DNA from: Arcobacteraceae bacterium
GTDB lineage: Bacteria; Campylobacterota; Campylobacteria; Campylobacterales; Arcobacteraceae
Assembly (NCBI GenBank): GCA_023138835.1
Contig: JAGLOP010000008.1
Span: 65,149-103,096 of the forward strand
Direction of reading: 5' to 3'
Length of the DNA stretch: 37,948 nucleotides
In this document: positions 16,840 through 26,530 of the stretch, piece after piece
Layout of the letters: each line of letters begins with the position of its first letter
Numbering within the stretch: the first letter of the stretch is position 1
Notes under the pieces: generated by a model
The model's database searches: none
Told to the model about the DNA's origin: nothing
What the model saw: the letters and a program-made list of their open reading frames with translations, nothing else
Made by a program: the position numbers and the translations under genes

Positions 16840-17535
16840 TTAAAATTTTCCTAGTTTAATACTTTGCTTATGATTAAAGATATAAACACTTAAAAGTACT
16901 AAAAAGCTAATAATAACCATAATAGCACTATAGATATGTGCTGAAGTATAATCCATAATTTCAACCATCTCATAAATAGCAACAGAAGCTACTTTTGTCT
17001 CATCTGGGATACTTCCTCCAACCATCAAAACTACTCCAAACTCTCCAACGGTATGAGCAAATGTTATTATAATAGCAGTCATAACAGCTGGTTTTATATT
17101 TGGCAGGGCTACTTTAAAAATAGTCACTATTTTACTTTTCCCACTTATATAGCTGGCTTCTAGCATATTTTTATTTATGGATTCAAATCCACCTTGAAGA
17201 GGTTGTACCATAAATGGTAATGAGTAAAAACAACTGGCAACTACAAGTCCTGTAAAATTAAATACAAGTTTTATATCAAACATATCTTCAAAAAACACAC
17301 CAATAGGAGAGTTGTGAGATAATGCAACTAAAATATAAAATCCTAAAACAGAAGGGGGCAACACTATAGGAAGAGCAGTGATAGCTTCTAAGACAGGTTT
17401 GGCTTTTGATTTGGTTTGTGATAGGTACCAAGCCAGCGGCATACTTATGACAAATAAAATTATAGTTGTAAGTCCTGCTAATTTAAACGACAATAAAAAT
17501 GGGGTAAATTCTATTGTTTTTAATATCTCAATCAT
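16840..17535 (-). CDS. modB: Molybdate ABC transporter permease
   Basis: A 231-residue inner-membrane permease with about five helices. The ABC-coupling EAA-like loop reads EASYISGKSKIVTIFKVALP (about residues 125-144), and the family motif LPIVLPPSVLGFY lies near residue 55. Residues EFGVVLMVGG near 164 match ModB/CysTW permeases. It moves molybdate delivered by ModA. It overlaps the upstream TOBE gene by eight bases. Confidence 0.93.
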   Translation of the reverse strand: MIEILKTIEFTPFLLSFKLAGLTTIILFVISMPLAWYLSQTKSKAKPVLEAITALPIVLPPSVLGFYILVALSHNSPIGVFFEDMFDIKLVFNFTGLVVASCFYSLPFMVQPLQGGFESINKNMLEASYISGKSKIVTIFKVALPNIKPAVMTAIIITFAHTVGEFGVVLMVGGSIPDETKVASVAIYEMVEIMDYTSAHIYSAIMVIISFLVLLSVYIFNHKQSIKLGKF

Positions 17536-17929
17536 TTAAAACCTCTTGAATTGATAGTTCACTGGCTTTTATAAGAACTGTTACTTCATCTTCTACTTTT
17601 AAGTCCATATTTAATGCTGATTCTTTTGTAATAATTGACTCTAAAATTTCGTCATTGACAAGTAATTTTATACTACTTAATAACTTACCATTATTTATTT
17701 CTATGATATTTGCTTTTATTTGATTGTCATAACTTAATACTCCGTTAAATTTTTTAGCAAGGGCTATATGTGTTGGTTTAACAGCTAAAAGTACCTTGGT
17801 TCCTATTTTTATATTATCATTTAAATCTAAACTCATCATTTTAAGTTGTGTTCCAAGGAAGTCAAATGTGACAATATTCAGACTATCAATATTATCAATA
17901 TATGTAACTGTTGCTGTTATTTTACTCAC
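17528..17929 (-). CDS. Small TOBE-domain (Mop-like) protein
   Basis: A 133-residue protein made of two TOBE-like halves without an HTH or ATPase domain. The C-terminal half is the better match (LLSSIKLLVNDEILESIITKESA then LKVEDEVTVLIKASEL). The N-terminal half contains a TOBE-like KIGTKVLLAVKPTHIAL segment. Such proteins bind molybdate or tungstate oxyanions. From memory, a similar small gene (Cj0302c) sits between modA and modB in C. jejuni. It overlaps modA by four bases and modB by eight. It could buffer molybdate or modulate the transporter; the role is not proven. Confidence 0.8.
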   Translation of the reverse strand: MSKITATVTYIDNIDSLNIVTFDFLGTQLKMMSLDLNDNIKIGTKVLLAVKPTHIALAKKFNGVLSYDNQIKANIIEINNGKLLSSIKLLVNDEILESIITKESALNMDLKVEDEVTVLIKASELSIQEVLND

Positions 17930-18675
17930 GGTACTAAATATCCAAAATCTTCAAAGATTGTTTTTGCTTTAGAGCTTAGAATAAAATTATAAAAGGCACT
18001 CACTTCATTATTATTTTCACCATCTTTTAATATAACTATACCTTGATTTATCGGAGTATAAAGTTTAGGATTTACATCTGCCCAATTTATATCTTTTTTA
18101 AAATGGGACATTTTAGGACTGTAAAGTGAAGATTTAGCAATAAATCCAATATCAGCCGCAATTATCGTATAAGATACAGTTTGTGAAATTGATTCTGCAT
18201 ATACAAATTTTTTAACTACATTTTTGTATATATTTGCATTTTTCATAGCTTCCTGCGCTGCTTTTCCATAAGGTGCTGTTTTTGGATTTGCTATTGCAAT
18301 TTTTCTTATTTTAGAACTTTTAATTAGTTTTATACCTTTTGAGAAATCTTGCTTTTTAGTACTTAAATATGCCAAACTTCCTTGTGCATAAACAAGCGGT
18401 TTAGTTATTGCTATATTATCTTTATATAAAGCATTTGGATATTTCATATTTGCAGACATAAAAAGTTGATAAGGAGCTCCATTTTTTATCTGTGCTGTTA
18501 GTTTACCACTACCTCCTAATATAACTCTAACATTGATGTCTGGATAAAGTTTTTTAAACTCTTTTTTTAAATCATCAATTGCATAACTTACGTTTGCGGC
18601 AACTGCTATATTTATAGTTCCTGCAAACAATGAACTGCAAACGAATAAACTTCCTACTAATAATTTTTGTAACAT
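17926..18675 (-). CDS. modA: Molybdate-binding periplasmic protein
   Basis: A 249-residue substrate-binding protein with a cleavable signal (MLQKLLVGSLFVCSSLFA, then GTINIAVAAN). The mature fold is ModA-like: FKKLYPDINVRVILGGSGKL near residue 45, NGAPYQLFMSAN near 70, and AIANPKTAPYGKAAQEAM near 131. It captures molybdate/tungstate and hands it to ModBC. It starts nine bases after modE. Confidence 0.93.
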   Translation of the reverse strand: MLQKLLVGSLFVCSSLFAGTINIAVAANVSYAIDDLKKEFKKLYPDINVRVILGGSGKLTAQIKNGAPYQLFMSANMKYPNALYKDNIAITKPLVYAQGSLAYLSTKKQDFSKGIKLIKSSKIRKIAIANPKTAPYGKAAQEAMKNANIYKNVVKKFVYAESISQTVSYTIIAADIGFIAKSSLYSPKMSHFKKDINWADVNPKLYTPINQGIVILKDGENNNEVSAFYNFILSSKAKTIFEDFGYLVP

Positions 18676-18684
18676 ATTTTTGTC

Positions 18685-19467
18685 CTATTTACCTATCATT
18701 ACATCACTTGATTTGATTATCATAATCACATCACTTCCAACTTTAAGTTTCAACTCTTCTACGGCACTATTGGTTATAACAGAAGTGATAATCTGATCTT
18801 CTCCAATATCTACTGAAATTTCACAATTTACAGCACCTTTTTCCAAATTCTTAATAACTCCATTGATTTTATTCCTTGCACTAAGGGTCAATGAAGTATC
18901 AGTTGAAATTAGCACATTGCTTGATTTGAATATGGCAACAACTTCATCATCTTTTTTTAAGCCCAGATTTGAAATACTGTTTTTGGAAATATTTGCATAT
19001 AATTTATGACCACTTTTTGGAACAACTGAAACTATTGCATTTACACTTCCTTCAGATATCTCCTCTACAGTTCCTGATATTTGATTTCTTGCACTTATTT
19101 GCATTGCTAACCTTTTCATTGTTTTAAGATTTCCAGTATCAATATCAGTTATATTTGATAAAGCTTCTAAAAACTTTTTTTGTTCTTTTTTTAAGATGGT
19201 GTAAGTATTAAGCAGATTTTTTCCATAAGCAGTCAAAACAGTACCTCCGCCACCTTTACCGCCTGTCTCTTTTTGTACAATTGGCCAAGGTGCTAAATTG
19301 TTCATAGCATCAACTGCTTCCCAAGCACTTTTATAACTCATAGGAACTGCCTTTGCTGCTTTACTTATAGAACCTTCTTTGGCAATTGCAAATAAAAGTT
19401 CTATCCTTTTTTCAAGTAAAAAAGGTTGATTTAGAATTTCTAAAGTAAGATTTGAATGTATTTCCAC
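18685..19467 (-). CDS. modE: Molybdate-responsive regulator ModE
   Basis: A 260-residue protein. The N-terminal winged helix (about residues 18-90) has SISKAAKAVPMSYKSAWEAV and the hallmark glycine-rich wing TGGKGGGGTVLTAYG. The C-terminus holds two Mop/TOBE domains, seen as ISARNQISGTVEEISEGSVNA and LSARNKINGVIKNLEKGAVNC. Molybdate-bound ModE dimers normally repress the transporter operon. The start is GTG at 19467 with AAAGGA five bases upstream. That ribosome binding site directly adjoins one of two ModE-type palindromes, pointing to autoregulation of the whole operon. Confidence 0.93.
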   Translation of the reverse strand: MEIHSNLTLEILNQPFLLEKRIELLFAIAKEGSISKAAKAVPMSYKSAWEAVDAMNNLAPWPIVQKETGGKGGGGTVLTAYGKNLLNTYTILKKEQKKFLEALSNITDIDTGNLKTMKRLAMQISARNQISGTVEEISEGSVNAIVSVVPKSGHKLYANISKNSISNLGLKKDDEVVAIFKSSNVLISTDTSLTLSARNKINGVIKNLEKGAVNCEISVDIGEDQIITSVITNSAVEELKLKVGSDVIMIIKSSDVMIGK

Positions 19468-19478
19468 AAATTTCCTTT

Positions 19479-19502
19479 CGTTGTATCTTGTTGTACATAA
19501 CG
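19479..19502 (-). promoter_or_regulatory. ModE-type operator, promoter-proximal copy
   Basis: CGTTGTAT, eight bases, ACATAACG: an imperfect 24-bp inverted repeat matching the known ModE-box layout (CGTTATAT spacer ATATAACG). Six of eight positions are symmetric. It abuts the modE ribosome binding site at 19473-19478. Confidence 0.65.
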
Positions 19503-19518
19503 ATAAGTAAAACTTTAG

Positions 19519-19542
19519 CGTTATATATCTTAAGATATAATG
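19519..19542 (-). promoter_or_regulatory. ModE-type operator, distal copy
   Basis: CGTTATAT, eight bases, ATATAATG: the left arm is identical to the ModE-box consensus arm and seven of eight positions are symmetric. The centre is 40 bp from the centre of the other box, about four helical turns, so both would face the same side of the DNA. It also holds the most TATA-like stretch of the gap. Confidence 0.7.
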
Positions 19543-19568
19543 AAATTATTAAGAATTTATTGATTATT

Positions 19569-21335
19569 TTATTTTATTGGTATTTCTATAGAAAACAATG
19601 CACCTTTTGTTCCGTTAGTTGCATTTATTTCACCTTTTAAGTTTTGAGTTACTATTGTATTACACATATATAATCCAATGCCTTTACCCTGACTTTGATG
19701 TCTTGTTGTAAAATATGGATCAAAAATCTTAGGTAATATATCTTCTTCTATTCCTCCTGCATTATCTTCAATCATAATAATGGCATAATTATTGTTTGTT
19801 GTAATACTTACTGTAATCTCTTTATTTTCTATCTCTCGCTCACATAGAATATCTTTGGCATTATTTATTATATTCAGTACAACTTGAGATATTTCTCCTT
19901 GAATTGAGTGTATATGAATTGGAGTTTCTTTATATCTTTTAATTAACTTTATATGGTTACTTTGTAGTGTTGCTCCATTAACTCGTAAGGTTTTATCCAT
20001 TGCATCTTGTAAAATAAAATCACTAAATTCATTTTTAGAATCGATAAAGTCTCTAAACTCGTCAATTATTTTTGAAAGATATTGTGTTGTATCCATAATT
20101 TTTTGTGAAGTATTATTAAACTCATTGTCATCTAATATACCCATTGTTTTTTGAAGTTGCATTCCACTAATAGAAGTTGATATTACAGATAATGGTTGTC
20201 TCCATTGATGTGCAATATTTCCTATCATTTCACCTATTTGTGCTCTTTTTGATTGTTCAAAAAGCTGTTGTTCTTTTTCTCTATTTTTTTGGACTTCTTT
20301 AAATACTCTATCTTCAAGGTGTATATTTAAATCTTTTAGATCATCATTTATTGATACAATTGTCGTTAAAAATTTATTAAATGTCATTATTAAAGCATAT
20401 GATAAGATTATGATTAAAATGACTAAAATACCTATAAATGTATATAAATAATTTTCATATATTTTAACCTCTTTAGTAATATCTTGAAATAAAATAACTT
20501 TTGCTATTGGTTTATTTTTAATTCCAAAAATTTCAATATCATTGATTATGCTAAAAATTTTATTTTCATCTTCCATTCTAACATTTTGTGCATCTATATT
20601 GTGTCCAGATGCAGAGAATTGATTTATAAGTTCACCATTTGTAGATATAATTGTATAGCTGCCAATAGTTCCTTCTTCAAGCATATTGAACCATTTACTT
20701 TGTTTTAGTTGCTTTGTATTAACTATAATTGCAGATTCTGTATTAAATTGTTTTTCTATAAAATCATTTACATAACCTAGGTTTATTCCAAAAGCAATTA
20801 TTCCTATATGCTTTCCATTTTTAAAAACAGGAAATGTTACTCTATAAAAAAGTCCAAGTTTTGTAATTAAAAATCCACTCACTCTTTTTTTAAGTTTGTT
20901 AGCTTGCAAAACACCTTGAACTTTACTAATATCATCTCCATACTTGTTTGGAACATGCGCTCTGTAAAATGCTGTCATATCAGGAAGTCCAAAACAGATT
21001 AATTCAAAATTTGGCTCATCTTTGATAAGTTTATCAAATTTAATTTGTGCCAGCTTATCAAGTTTTTTTCTATCTCTTGATGCAAAAGCATTTAAAATAT
21101 CTTCATCACCTATAAACTCTTCTAATTTTGAGTTATATTTTTTTTGAAGTTCAAAAACTTTTTTTGTAAATGTAAGGTCAAGTTGAGTTTTTTTCAGCTC
21201 TATTTGTTTATTGATATTCTCTTTTTTATCTTGTGTTGCAAAATAAAGTATAACAGTGGCAAATCCCAAAACCATACTAATAATAAATAAAAGAGTGATA
21301 TTTTTAATCTGTTTTAATTGTTTATAAGAACCCAT
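19569..21335 (-). CDS. Membrane sensor histidine kinase with periplasmic Cache-like domain (orphan)
   Basis: A 588-residue kinase. One membrane helix at about 12-33 and another at about 297-318 enclose a 260-residue periplasmic sensor. The AFYRAHVPNKYGDD motif near residue 130 fits the dCache_3-like class that often senses small organic ligands. A short coiled coil leads to the dimerisation/phosphoacceptor helix (IAHQWRQPLSVIS, His near residue 376) and an HATPase domain with NIINNAKD, DNAGGIEED and GKGIGLYM. No response regulator is adjacent. It is 24 bp downstream of purH with its own AGGA site, so it may be transcribed with the purine genes. Confidence 0.9.
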   Translation of the reverse strand: MGSYKQLKQIKNITLLFIISMVLGFATVILYFATQDKKENINKQIELKKTQLDLTFTKKVFELQKKYNSKLEEFIGDEDILNAFASRDRKKLDKLAQIKFDKLIKDEPNFELICFGLPDMTAFYRAHVPNKYGDDISKVQGVLQANKLKKRVSGFLITKLGLFYRVTFPVFKNGKHIGIIAFGINLGYVNDFIEKQFNTESAIIVNTKQLKQSKWFNMLEEGTIGSYTIISTNGELINQFSASGHNIDAQNVRMEDENKIFSIINDIEIFGIKNKPIAKVILFQDITKEVKIYENYLYTFIGILVILIIILSYALIMTFNKFLTTIVSINDDLKDLNIHLEDRVFKEVQKNREKEQQLFEQSKRAQIGEMIGNIAHQWRQPLSVISTSISGMQLQKTMGILDDNEFNNTSQKIMDTTQYLSKIIDEFRDFIDSKNEFSDFILQDAMDKTLRVNGATLQSNHIKLIKRYKETPIHIHSIQGEISQVVLNIINNAKDILCEREIENKEITVSITTNNNYAIIMIEDNAGGIEEDILPKIFDPYFTTRHQSQGKGIGLYMCNTIVTQNLKGEINATNGTKGALFSIEIPIK

Positions 21336-21359
21336 CTCTTTTCCTCACATAGTACAAAT

Positions 21360-22901
21360 TTAATGTAAAAAGTGTCTTTTCCCTGAAAAGTATAAAGCCA
21401 TACCAAATTCATTTGCTGCTTCAATAATCTCATTATCTCTGATACTTCCACCAGGTTCTATCACACATTTTACTCCAGCATCTGCTGCTGCATCAATGGA
21501 ATCTCTAAATGGAAAAAATGCTTCAGAAGCTAATACAGAACCAGTTACATCCAGTCCCATATCATTTGCTTTTGTAAGTGCTGCTTTTGCAGCATCAACT
21601 CTTGAAGTCATACCCATACCAACAGCTACCATTGCAGAGTTTTTAACATAAACTACACAATTTGATTTTGTTAAAGATGCTATTTTATAAGCTATCTCCA
21701 TATCTTTTTGTTCTTGCTTGGAAGCTGTTCTAGTTGTTTTTAATTCACTATTTTTAACTTCATCATCTTCAACTTTATCAGCATCTTGATAAACAAAACC
21801 ACCATCAACAATTTTAAAGTTAAAATTATCATTTGCAAGTTCTATTTTAGCAGTACCCTGCTTAAATAGCTTGATTCTTTTTTTCTTATTTAATTCCTCT
21901 TGGGCTTCTGCTGTAAAATCAGCAGCGAATACAACTTCCAAGAAAATCTCATTCATTTTAACAGCTAATTCTAAATCAATAATACCATTAACAGCAACAA
22001 CACCGCCAAAAGCAGATACCGGGTCACATTTTAATGCTTCTACATATGATTCAAGTAAAGTACTTTTTATAGCAAATCCACAAGGATTTCCATGCTTTAC
22101 AATACAAACTGCGTTAGCATCACCAAAAGCTGCTGCAATTTTAGAAGCACCGCTGATATCACCCATATTATTGAAACTAGCCTCTCCTTTTAATGTGATA
22201 AATTTATTTGACAAGTGACTGTTAAATTCATACAAAGCACCTTTTTGATGTGGATTCTCACCATATCTAGTATCAAAAACTTTCTCCCCAACTATAAATT
22301 GTTTAGCACCCATACCACCGTTAAATCTTTTGTTCATATAATTTGCAATCATAGAATCATAAGCAGCTGTATGCTCATAAGCTTTTATCATCATATCTCT
22401 TCTAAATTCAAAAGTATTAGTATCATTTTTAAGATTGTTTAAAACTAAATCATAATCAACAACATCAGTAACGATAATCACACTATCATGATTTTTAGCA
22501 GCTGATCGAACCATAGCTGGACCACCGATGTCAATATTTTCGATAATAACTTCATAATCATCAGTTGACTCAATAGCATTTTTAAATGGATATAAATTTA
22601 CACAAACTAAATCAATACTTTCAACGCCTAACTCTTTAGCTTCATCAATATGCGATTGTTTATCACGACGATGCAATATACCTCCGTGAATAAAAGGATT
22701 TAAAGTTTTTACACGACCCTCAAAACACTCAGGAAATTTAGTAACTTCATTTGCTTCTATTACAGCTATTCCAGCATTTTGTAATGCTTTATATGTACCA
22801 CCTGTACTGATTATCTCATACCCTAACGATACTAACTCTTTAGCAAAGTTTTCAACACCACTTTTATCACTTACACTTATTAATGCTCTCATTTTTATCA
22901 T
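21360..22901 (-). CDS. purH: Bifunctional AICAR formyltransferase/IMP cyclohydrolase
   Basis: A 513-residue protein. The N-terminal MGS-like IMP cyclohydrolase domain starts [19 protein letters not shown] and includes [21 protein letters not shown] split over residues 57-78. The AICAR formyltransferase domain has the KHGNPCG active-site motif and ends [16 protein letters not shown]. It performs the last two steps of IMP synthesis. Two starts are possible, ATG at 22901 or the ATG nine bases later; AAAGG lies very close to the first. It follows purL with a six-base gap. Confidence 0.96.
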   Translation of the reverse strand: MIKMRALISVSDKSGVENFAKELVSLGYEIISTGGTYKALQNAGIAVIEANEVTKFPECFEGRVKTLNPFIHGGILHRRDKQSHIDEAKELGVESIDLVCVNLYPFKNAIESTDDYEVIIENIDIGGPAMVRSAAKNHDSVIIVTDVVDYDLVLNNLKNDTNTFEFRRDMMIKAYEHTAAYDSMIANYMNKRFNGGMGAKQFIVGEKVFDTRYGENPHQKGALYEFNSHLSNKFITLKGEASFNNMGDISGASKIAAAFGDANAVCIVKHGNPCGFAIKSTLLESYVEALKCDPVSAFGGVVAVNGIIDLELAVKMNEIFLEVVFAADFTAEAQEELNKKKRIKLFKQGTAKIELANDNFNFKIVDGGFVYQDADKVEDDEVKNSELKTTRTASKQEQKDMEIAYKIASLTKSNCVVYVKNSAMVAVGMGMTSRVDAAKAALTKANDMGLDVTGSVLASEAFFPFRDSIDAAADAGVKCVIEPGGSIRDNEIIEAANEFGMALYFSGKRHFLH

Positions 22902-22907
22902 TTACCT

Positions 22908-25115
22908 TTATAAATCTTGTTCTATTATTTCTTGAAATCTGTTAAAATATACATTTTTAACTTTTTCCATTTTTCTATATAAACTATTGATAGCTAAAAC
23001 ATCTCCACCAGTTTTTCCAATACATCCATAACTAATTCCGATTTTATAAGCCAAATCATTAAATGCTTGAATATTAGAAGGTTTTATCTCAATAATTGCT
23101 CTGCTTAAACTCTCAGAAAAAATATCATATTCATGTTCAAATGCAACATTTACATCACAACCCATATCTCCAACAGCACACATTTTAGCTAAGGCAATTG
23201 CAACTCCACCAACATTTACATCTTTTGCAGATTCTAAAAGTCCTAATTTATTTGCTTCAATTATAATATCCCATAACATTAATTCAGCTTCAAAATCAAC
23301 ACCGGGATGAACTCCACCTATTTGCCCCTCAACCTCTTTTAAATATAAGCTTCCACCAAATTCGCTGTAAGATTCACCAATTAAACAAATATAGTTACCT
23401 TCCTCTTTGAACGAAGAAGATAATACTTTGTTCATATCTTCATTTACTCCAACAGTAGCAATTGAAGGTGTAGGATATATTCCGACTCCGTTTGTTTCAT
23501 TGTACAATGAAACATTTCCACCAATTACCGGAGTATTTAACTCTTTACAAGCAGATTTTATACCCTCGCAAGAATGTTTAAATTGCCACATAACTTCTGG
23601 ATTTTCTGGATTACCGAAGTTAAGACAATCTGTAATAGCAAGTGGACGAGCTCCAGTCATTGCAACATTTCTTCCTGATTCCATAACAGCAGCTGCTGAA
23701 CCTAATTCAGGATTGATGTAACAATATCTAGTATTACAATCGGCACTCATAGCAAGTGCTTTTCCTGTTTCTTTAATTCTGATAACAGAACCGTCAAGAC
23801 TTCCCGGCCCTTTGATTGTATTTGTTTGCACCATTGAATCGTATTGATTATAGATGAATGATTTATCTACAACTTCTAAACTTTTCCATAAAATATCAAA
23901 AGCATCGGTTGAACTTAATTGTTTTGTCATTGTGATATTTTCAATATCTTTTAAATATTCAGGTTCTTTAACTGGTCTATCTAAAATAGGTGCTTCTTCA
24001 CTTAATGGTTGAATTGGTATGTCAGCTACTAATTCGTCATGCCAGTATAGTTCCATATTTCCAGTATCTGTAACTTCTCCAATAACGGCAACACTTAATT
24101 CCCATTTTTCAAAGATATCAATTACAGCTTGTTCACAACCTTTTTTAGCACAAATCAACATTCTTTCTTGAGATTCAGAAAGCATAAAGTCATAAGGCGT
24201 CATATTTTCTTCACGAGCTGGAACTTTATCTAAATCCATTCTCATACCACTCCCACTTCTTCCAGCCATTTCAAAAGATGATGAAGTAAGTCCTGCCGCA
24301 CCCATATCTTGAATACCGATGATTAAATCTTCTTTGAATAATTCCAAACAAGCTTCAAGTAAAAGTTTTTCAGTAAACGGGTCACCAACTTGTACTGTTG
24401 GTCTTTTTGATTCACTGTCTTCTGTAAATGCAGCAGAACTCATAACCGCACCGCCAAGACCGTCTCGACCGGTTTTAGAACCTACATACATTACAGGATT
24501 TCCAACACCCTCAGCAACTCCTAAGAAAATCTCATCTTTTTTAGCCAGTCCTAAAGTAAATGCATTTACAAGGTTGTTTCCGGCATAGCAATCTTCAAAT
24601 GTAGTTTCTCCACCAATAGTTGGAACTCCCATACAGTTACCATAACCGCCAATACCTTCAACAACACCTCTTAAAAGAAATCTGTGTTTTTTAGCAGTTT
24701 CACTGTCTCCTTCAATTGAAGCAAATCTAATAGAGTTCATGTTTGCAATTGGTCTTGCACCCATGGTAAATACATCTCTTAAAATTCCACCAACACCAGT
24801 AGCAGCACCTTGATATGGTTCTATGAAACTAGGGTGATTGTGTGATTCCATTTTAAATACTGCAGCATAGCCATCTCCAATATCAATAACTCCGGCATTT
24901 TCTCCCGGACCTTGTATAACCCACGGAGCTTTTGTTGGGAAACCATTTAAATATTTTTTTGACGATTTATAAGAACAGTGTTCACTCCACATAGCAGATA
25001 TGATACCTATCTCTGTATAGTTAGGCTCTCTACCTAAAATATTAACTGTGTTTTCGTATTCTTCTTGGGTCATAGAATGAGCAAGTGCGATTTCTAATGG
25101 TGTTCGTTCAGACAT
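22908..25115 (-). CDS. purL: Phosphoribosylformylglycinamidine synthase, PurL subunit
   Basis: A 735-residue protein of the small-type PurL class, which works with separate PurQ and PurS. The catalytic N-terminal signature [20 protein letters not shown] is near residues 36-55; KMESHNHPS and [16 protein letters not shown] follow at about 90-120. The duplicated half contains GGNVSLYNE near residue 548. It makes FGAM from FGAR, glutamine and ATP. It forms a purL-purH unit with a six-base gap. The 94-bp upstream gap is A/T-rich without a clear regulator site. Confidence 0.96.
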   Translation of the reverse strand: MSERTPLEIALAHSMTQEEYENTVNILGREPNYTEIGIISAMWSEHCSYKSSKKYLNGFPTKAPWVIQGPGENAGVIDIGDGYAAVFKMESHNHPSFIEPYQGAATGVGGILRDVFTMGARPIANMNSIRFASIEGDSETAKKHRFLLRGVVEGIGGYGNCMGVPTIGGETTFEDCYAGNNLVNAFTLGLAKKDEIFLGVAEGVGNPVMYVGSKTGRDGLGGAVMSSAAFTEDSESKRPTVQVGDPFTEKLLLEACLELFKEDLIIGIQDMGAAGLTSSSFEMAGRSGSGMRMDLDKVPAREENMTPYDFMLSESQERMLICAKKGCEQAVIDIFEKWELSVAVIGEVTDTGNMELYWHDELVADIPIQPLSEEAPILDRPVKEPEYLKDIENITMTKQLSSTDAFDILWKSLEVVDKSFIYNQYDSMVQTNTIKGPGSLDGSVIRIKETGKALAMSADCNTRYCYINPELGSAAAVMESGRNVAMTGARPLAITDCLNFGNPENPEVMWQFKHSCEGIKSACKELNTPVIGGNVSLYNETNGVGIYPTPSIATVGVNEDMNKVLSSSFKEEGNYICLIGESYSEFGGSLYLKEVEGQIGGVHPGVDFEAELMLWDIIIEANKLGLLESAKDVNVGGVAIALAKMCAVGDMGCDVNVAFEHEYDIFSESLSRAIIEIKPSNIQAFNDLAYKIGISYGCIGKTGGDVLAINSLYRKMEKVKNVYFNRFQEIIEQDL

Positions 25116-25209
25116 TTTTAATTACCTTAATATGTTTATATTTTAATCGATTGTATCTAAATATTGATTTTAAAAAGTTGAAGCTGTGAAAATTAATAAA
25201 TTAAATAAT

Positions 25210-26520
25210 TTACCACAACAACATAGCAATAGATGATGTTAATAAAATAGCAATAATATTAAAAAATATTCCAAATGTTGCCATATCTTTAATAGTTAAA
25301 ACTTTACTGCTCATGGCAATTGCATTAGGCGGAGTTGCAATAGGGAGCATAAAAGCATAACTGGCACAAATAGTTGCAACCATCAGTATAAGATTTGTAT
25401 CAATATTAGATGCCATTCCTAAAGAATAAATAATAGGTAAAGCAATTGATATCAGGGCTGTATTGCTTGTAACTTCTGTTGTAAAAGTGATAAGTGAAGC
25501 AACTATTAAAATTAAAATGAAAGGGGAGAGTTGGGTTAAAGTTAAAAGCATTTGGGCTATTGCTTGGGCTAAACCTGTGTGGCTAAATGCTGCTGCAATG
25601 GAAAAACCGGCACCAAATAAGAATATAATTTCAAAAGGTATTTTTTTAGAATCTTCCCATTTTAAAAACCCAACTTTTGGCATCATCATAAATAAACCAA
25701 AACTAAGTAGCAGTCCAGCTTCATTTAGACCAATAAAAGAGTTTAATCCAAGTATAACAACCAATAAAAGTAAAATATTTTTTAATCTGTTTTGATCTGT
25801 ATTTAAAGTAACATTTTCATCTAATTGACATTCTACTTGCATATCTTTTGTTCCTAAAGACAATATATAAGAAACAATGATCAGCATAATAGTTGCTAAT
25901 GGAATAGTTTTTAACATCCAATTAAAAAATGTCAAACTTTGTAGATCATTATCTTGCAAGAATCCCATTAAGATTAAGTTTGGCGGAGTTCCTATAGGGG
26001 TAATAATTCCACCAATACTTGCACCATAAGCAACTGCTAAAACAAGTCTGATTTTTAATTTTTTAATATCTGTTAGGAATAGGGCGATTGGCATTAAAAG
26101 CAGGGCGGTTGTTGTATTTGAAAGCAGTGAGCTTAAAAGTGCAGATGTTATTGCCAAAGCAAAGATAACACCACGACTTGAATTTGGAAAAAATGATAAT
26201 AATTTATTTGCTATAATTTTATGCAAGCCAATTTTTTCAACAGCAATTGCAAGTAAAAACCCACCTAAAAATAAAAATATAATTGATTTTGAATAATTAA
26301 CAGTTGTTGCATTTGTAGTCATAATATCAAGTGCCGGGAATAAAATAATAGGTAATAAAGATACCACACCTAATGGTAAAATCTCATTCGTCCACATAGA
26401 AACCAATAATACTACTACACCTATAAGTCTAGCTTGTGTTTCTTCAAATATCATTCCTGATAAAAAATATCCAATAAAGGCCAAAATAACCGGTATTAAA
26501 AATTGTTGATATATTTTCAT
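25210..26520 (-). CDS. SLC13/DASS-family anion transporter
   Basis: A 436-residue membrane protein with about eleven helices. The two inverted-repeat SNT motifs of the DASS family are present: LLSNTTTALLLMP near residue 135 and TSNTALISIALP near residue 355, each followed by a proline-rich loop (ITPIGTPPNLILMG and LPIATPPNAIAMS). Members move dicarboxylates, citrate or sulfate, usually with sodium. The sequence does not decide the substrate. It follows mnmE by ten bases, so it can be the last gene of the rpmH-mnmE operon. Confidence 0.9.
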   Translation of the reverse strand: MKIYQQFLIPVILAFIGYFLSGMIFEETQARLIGVVVLLVSMWTNEILPLGVVSLLPIILFPALDIMTTNATTVNYSKSIIFLFLGGFLLAIAVEKIGLHKIIANKLLSFFPNSSRGVIFALAITSALLSSLLSNTTTALLLMPIALFLTDIKKLKIRLVLAVAYGASIGGIITPIGTPPNLILMGFLQDNDLQSLTFFNWMLKTIPLATIMLIIVSYILSLGTKDMQVECQLDENVTLNTDQNRLKNILLLLVVILGLNSFIGLNEAGLLLSFGLFMMMPKVGFLKWEDSKKIPFEIIFLFGAGFSIAAAFSHTGLAQAIAQMLLTLTQLSPFILILIVASLITFTTEVTSNTALISIALPIIYSLGMASNIDTNLILMVATICASYAFMLPIATPPNAIAMSSKVLTIKDMATFGIFFNIIAILLTSSIAMLLW

Positions 26521-26530
26521 GATCTTTCTC

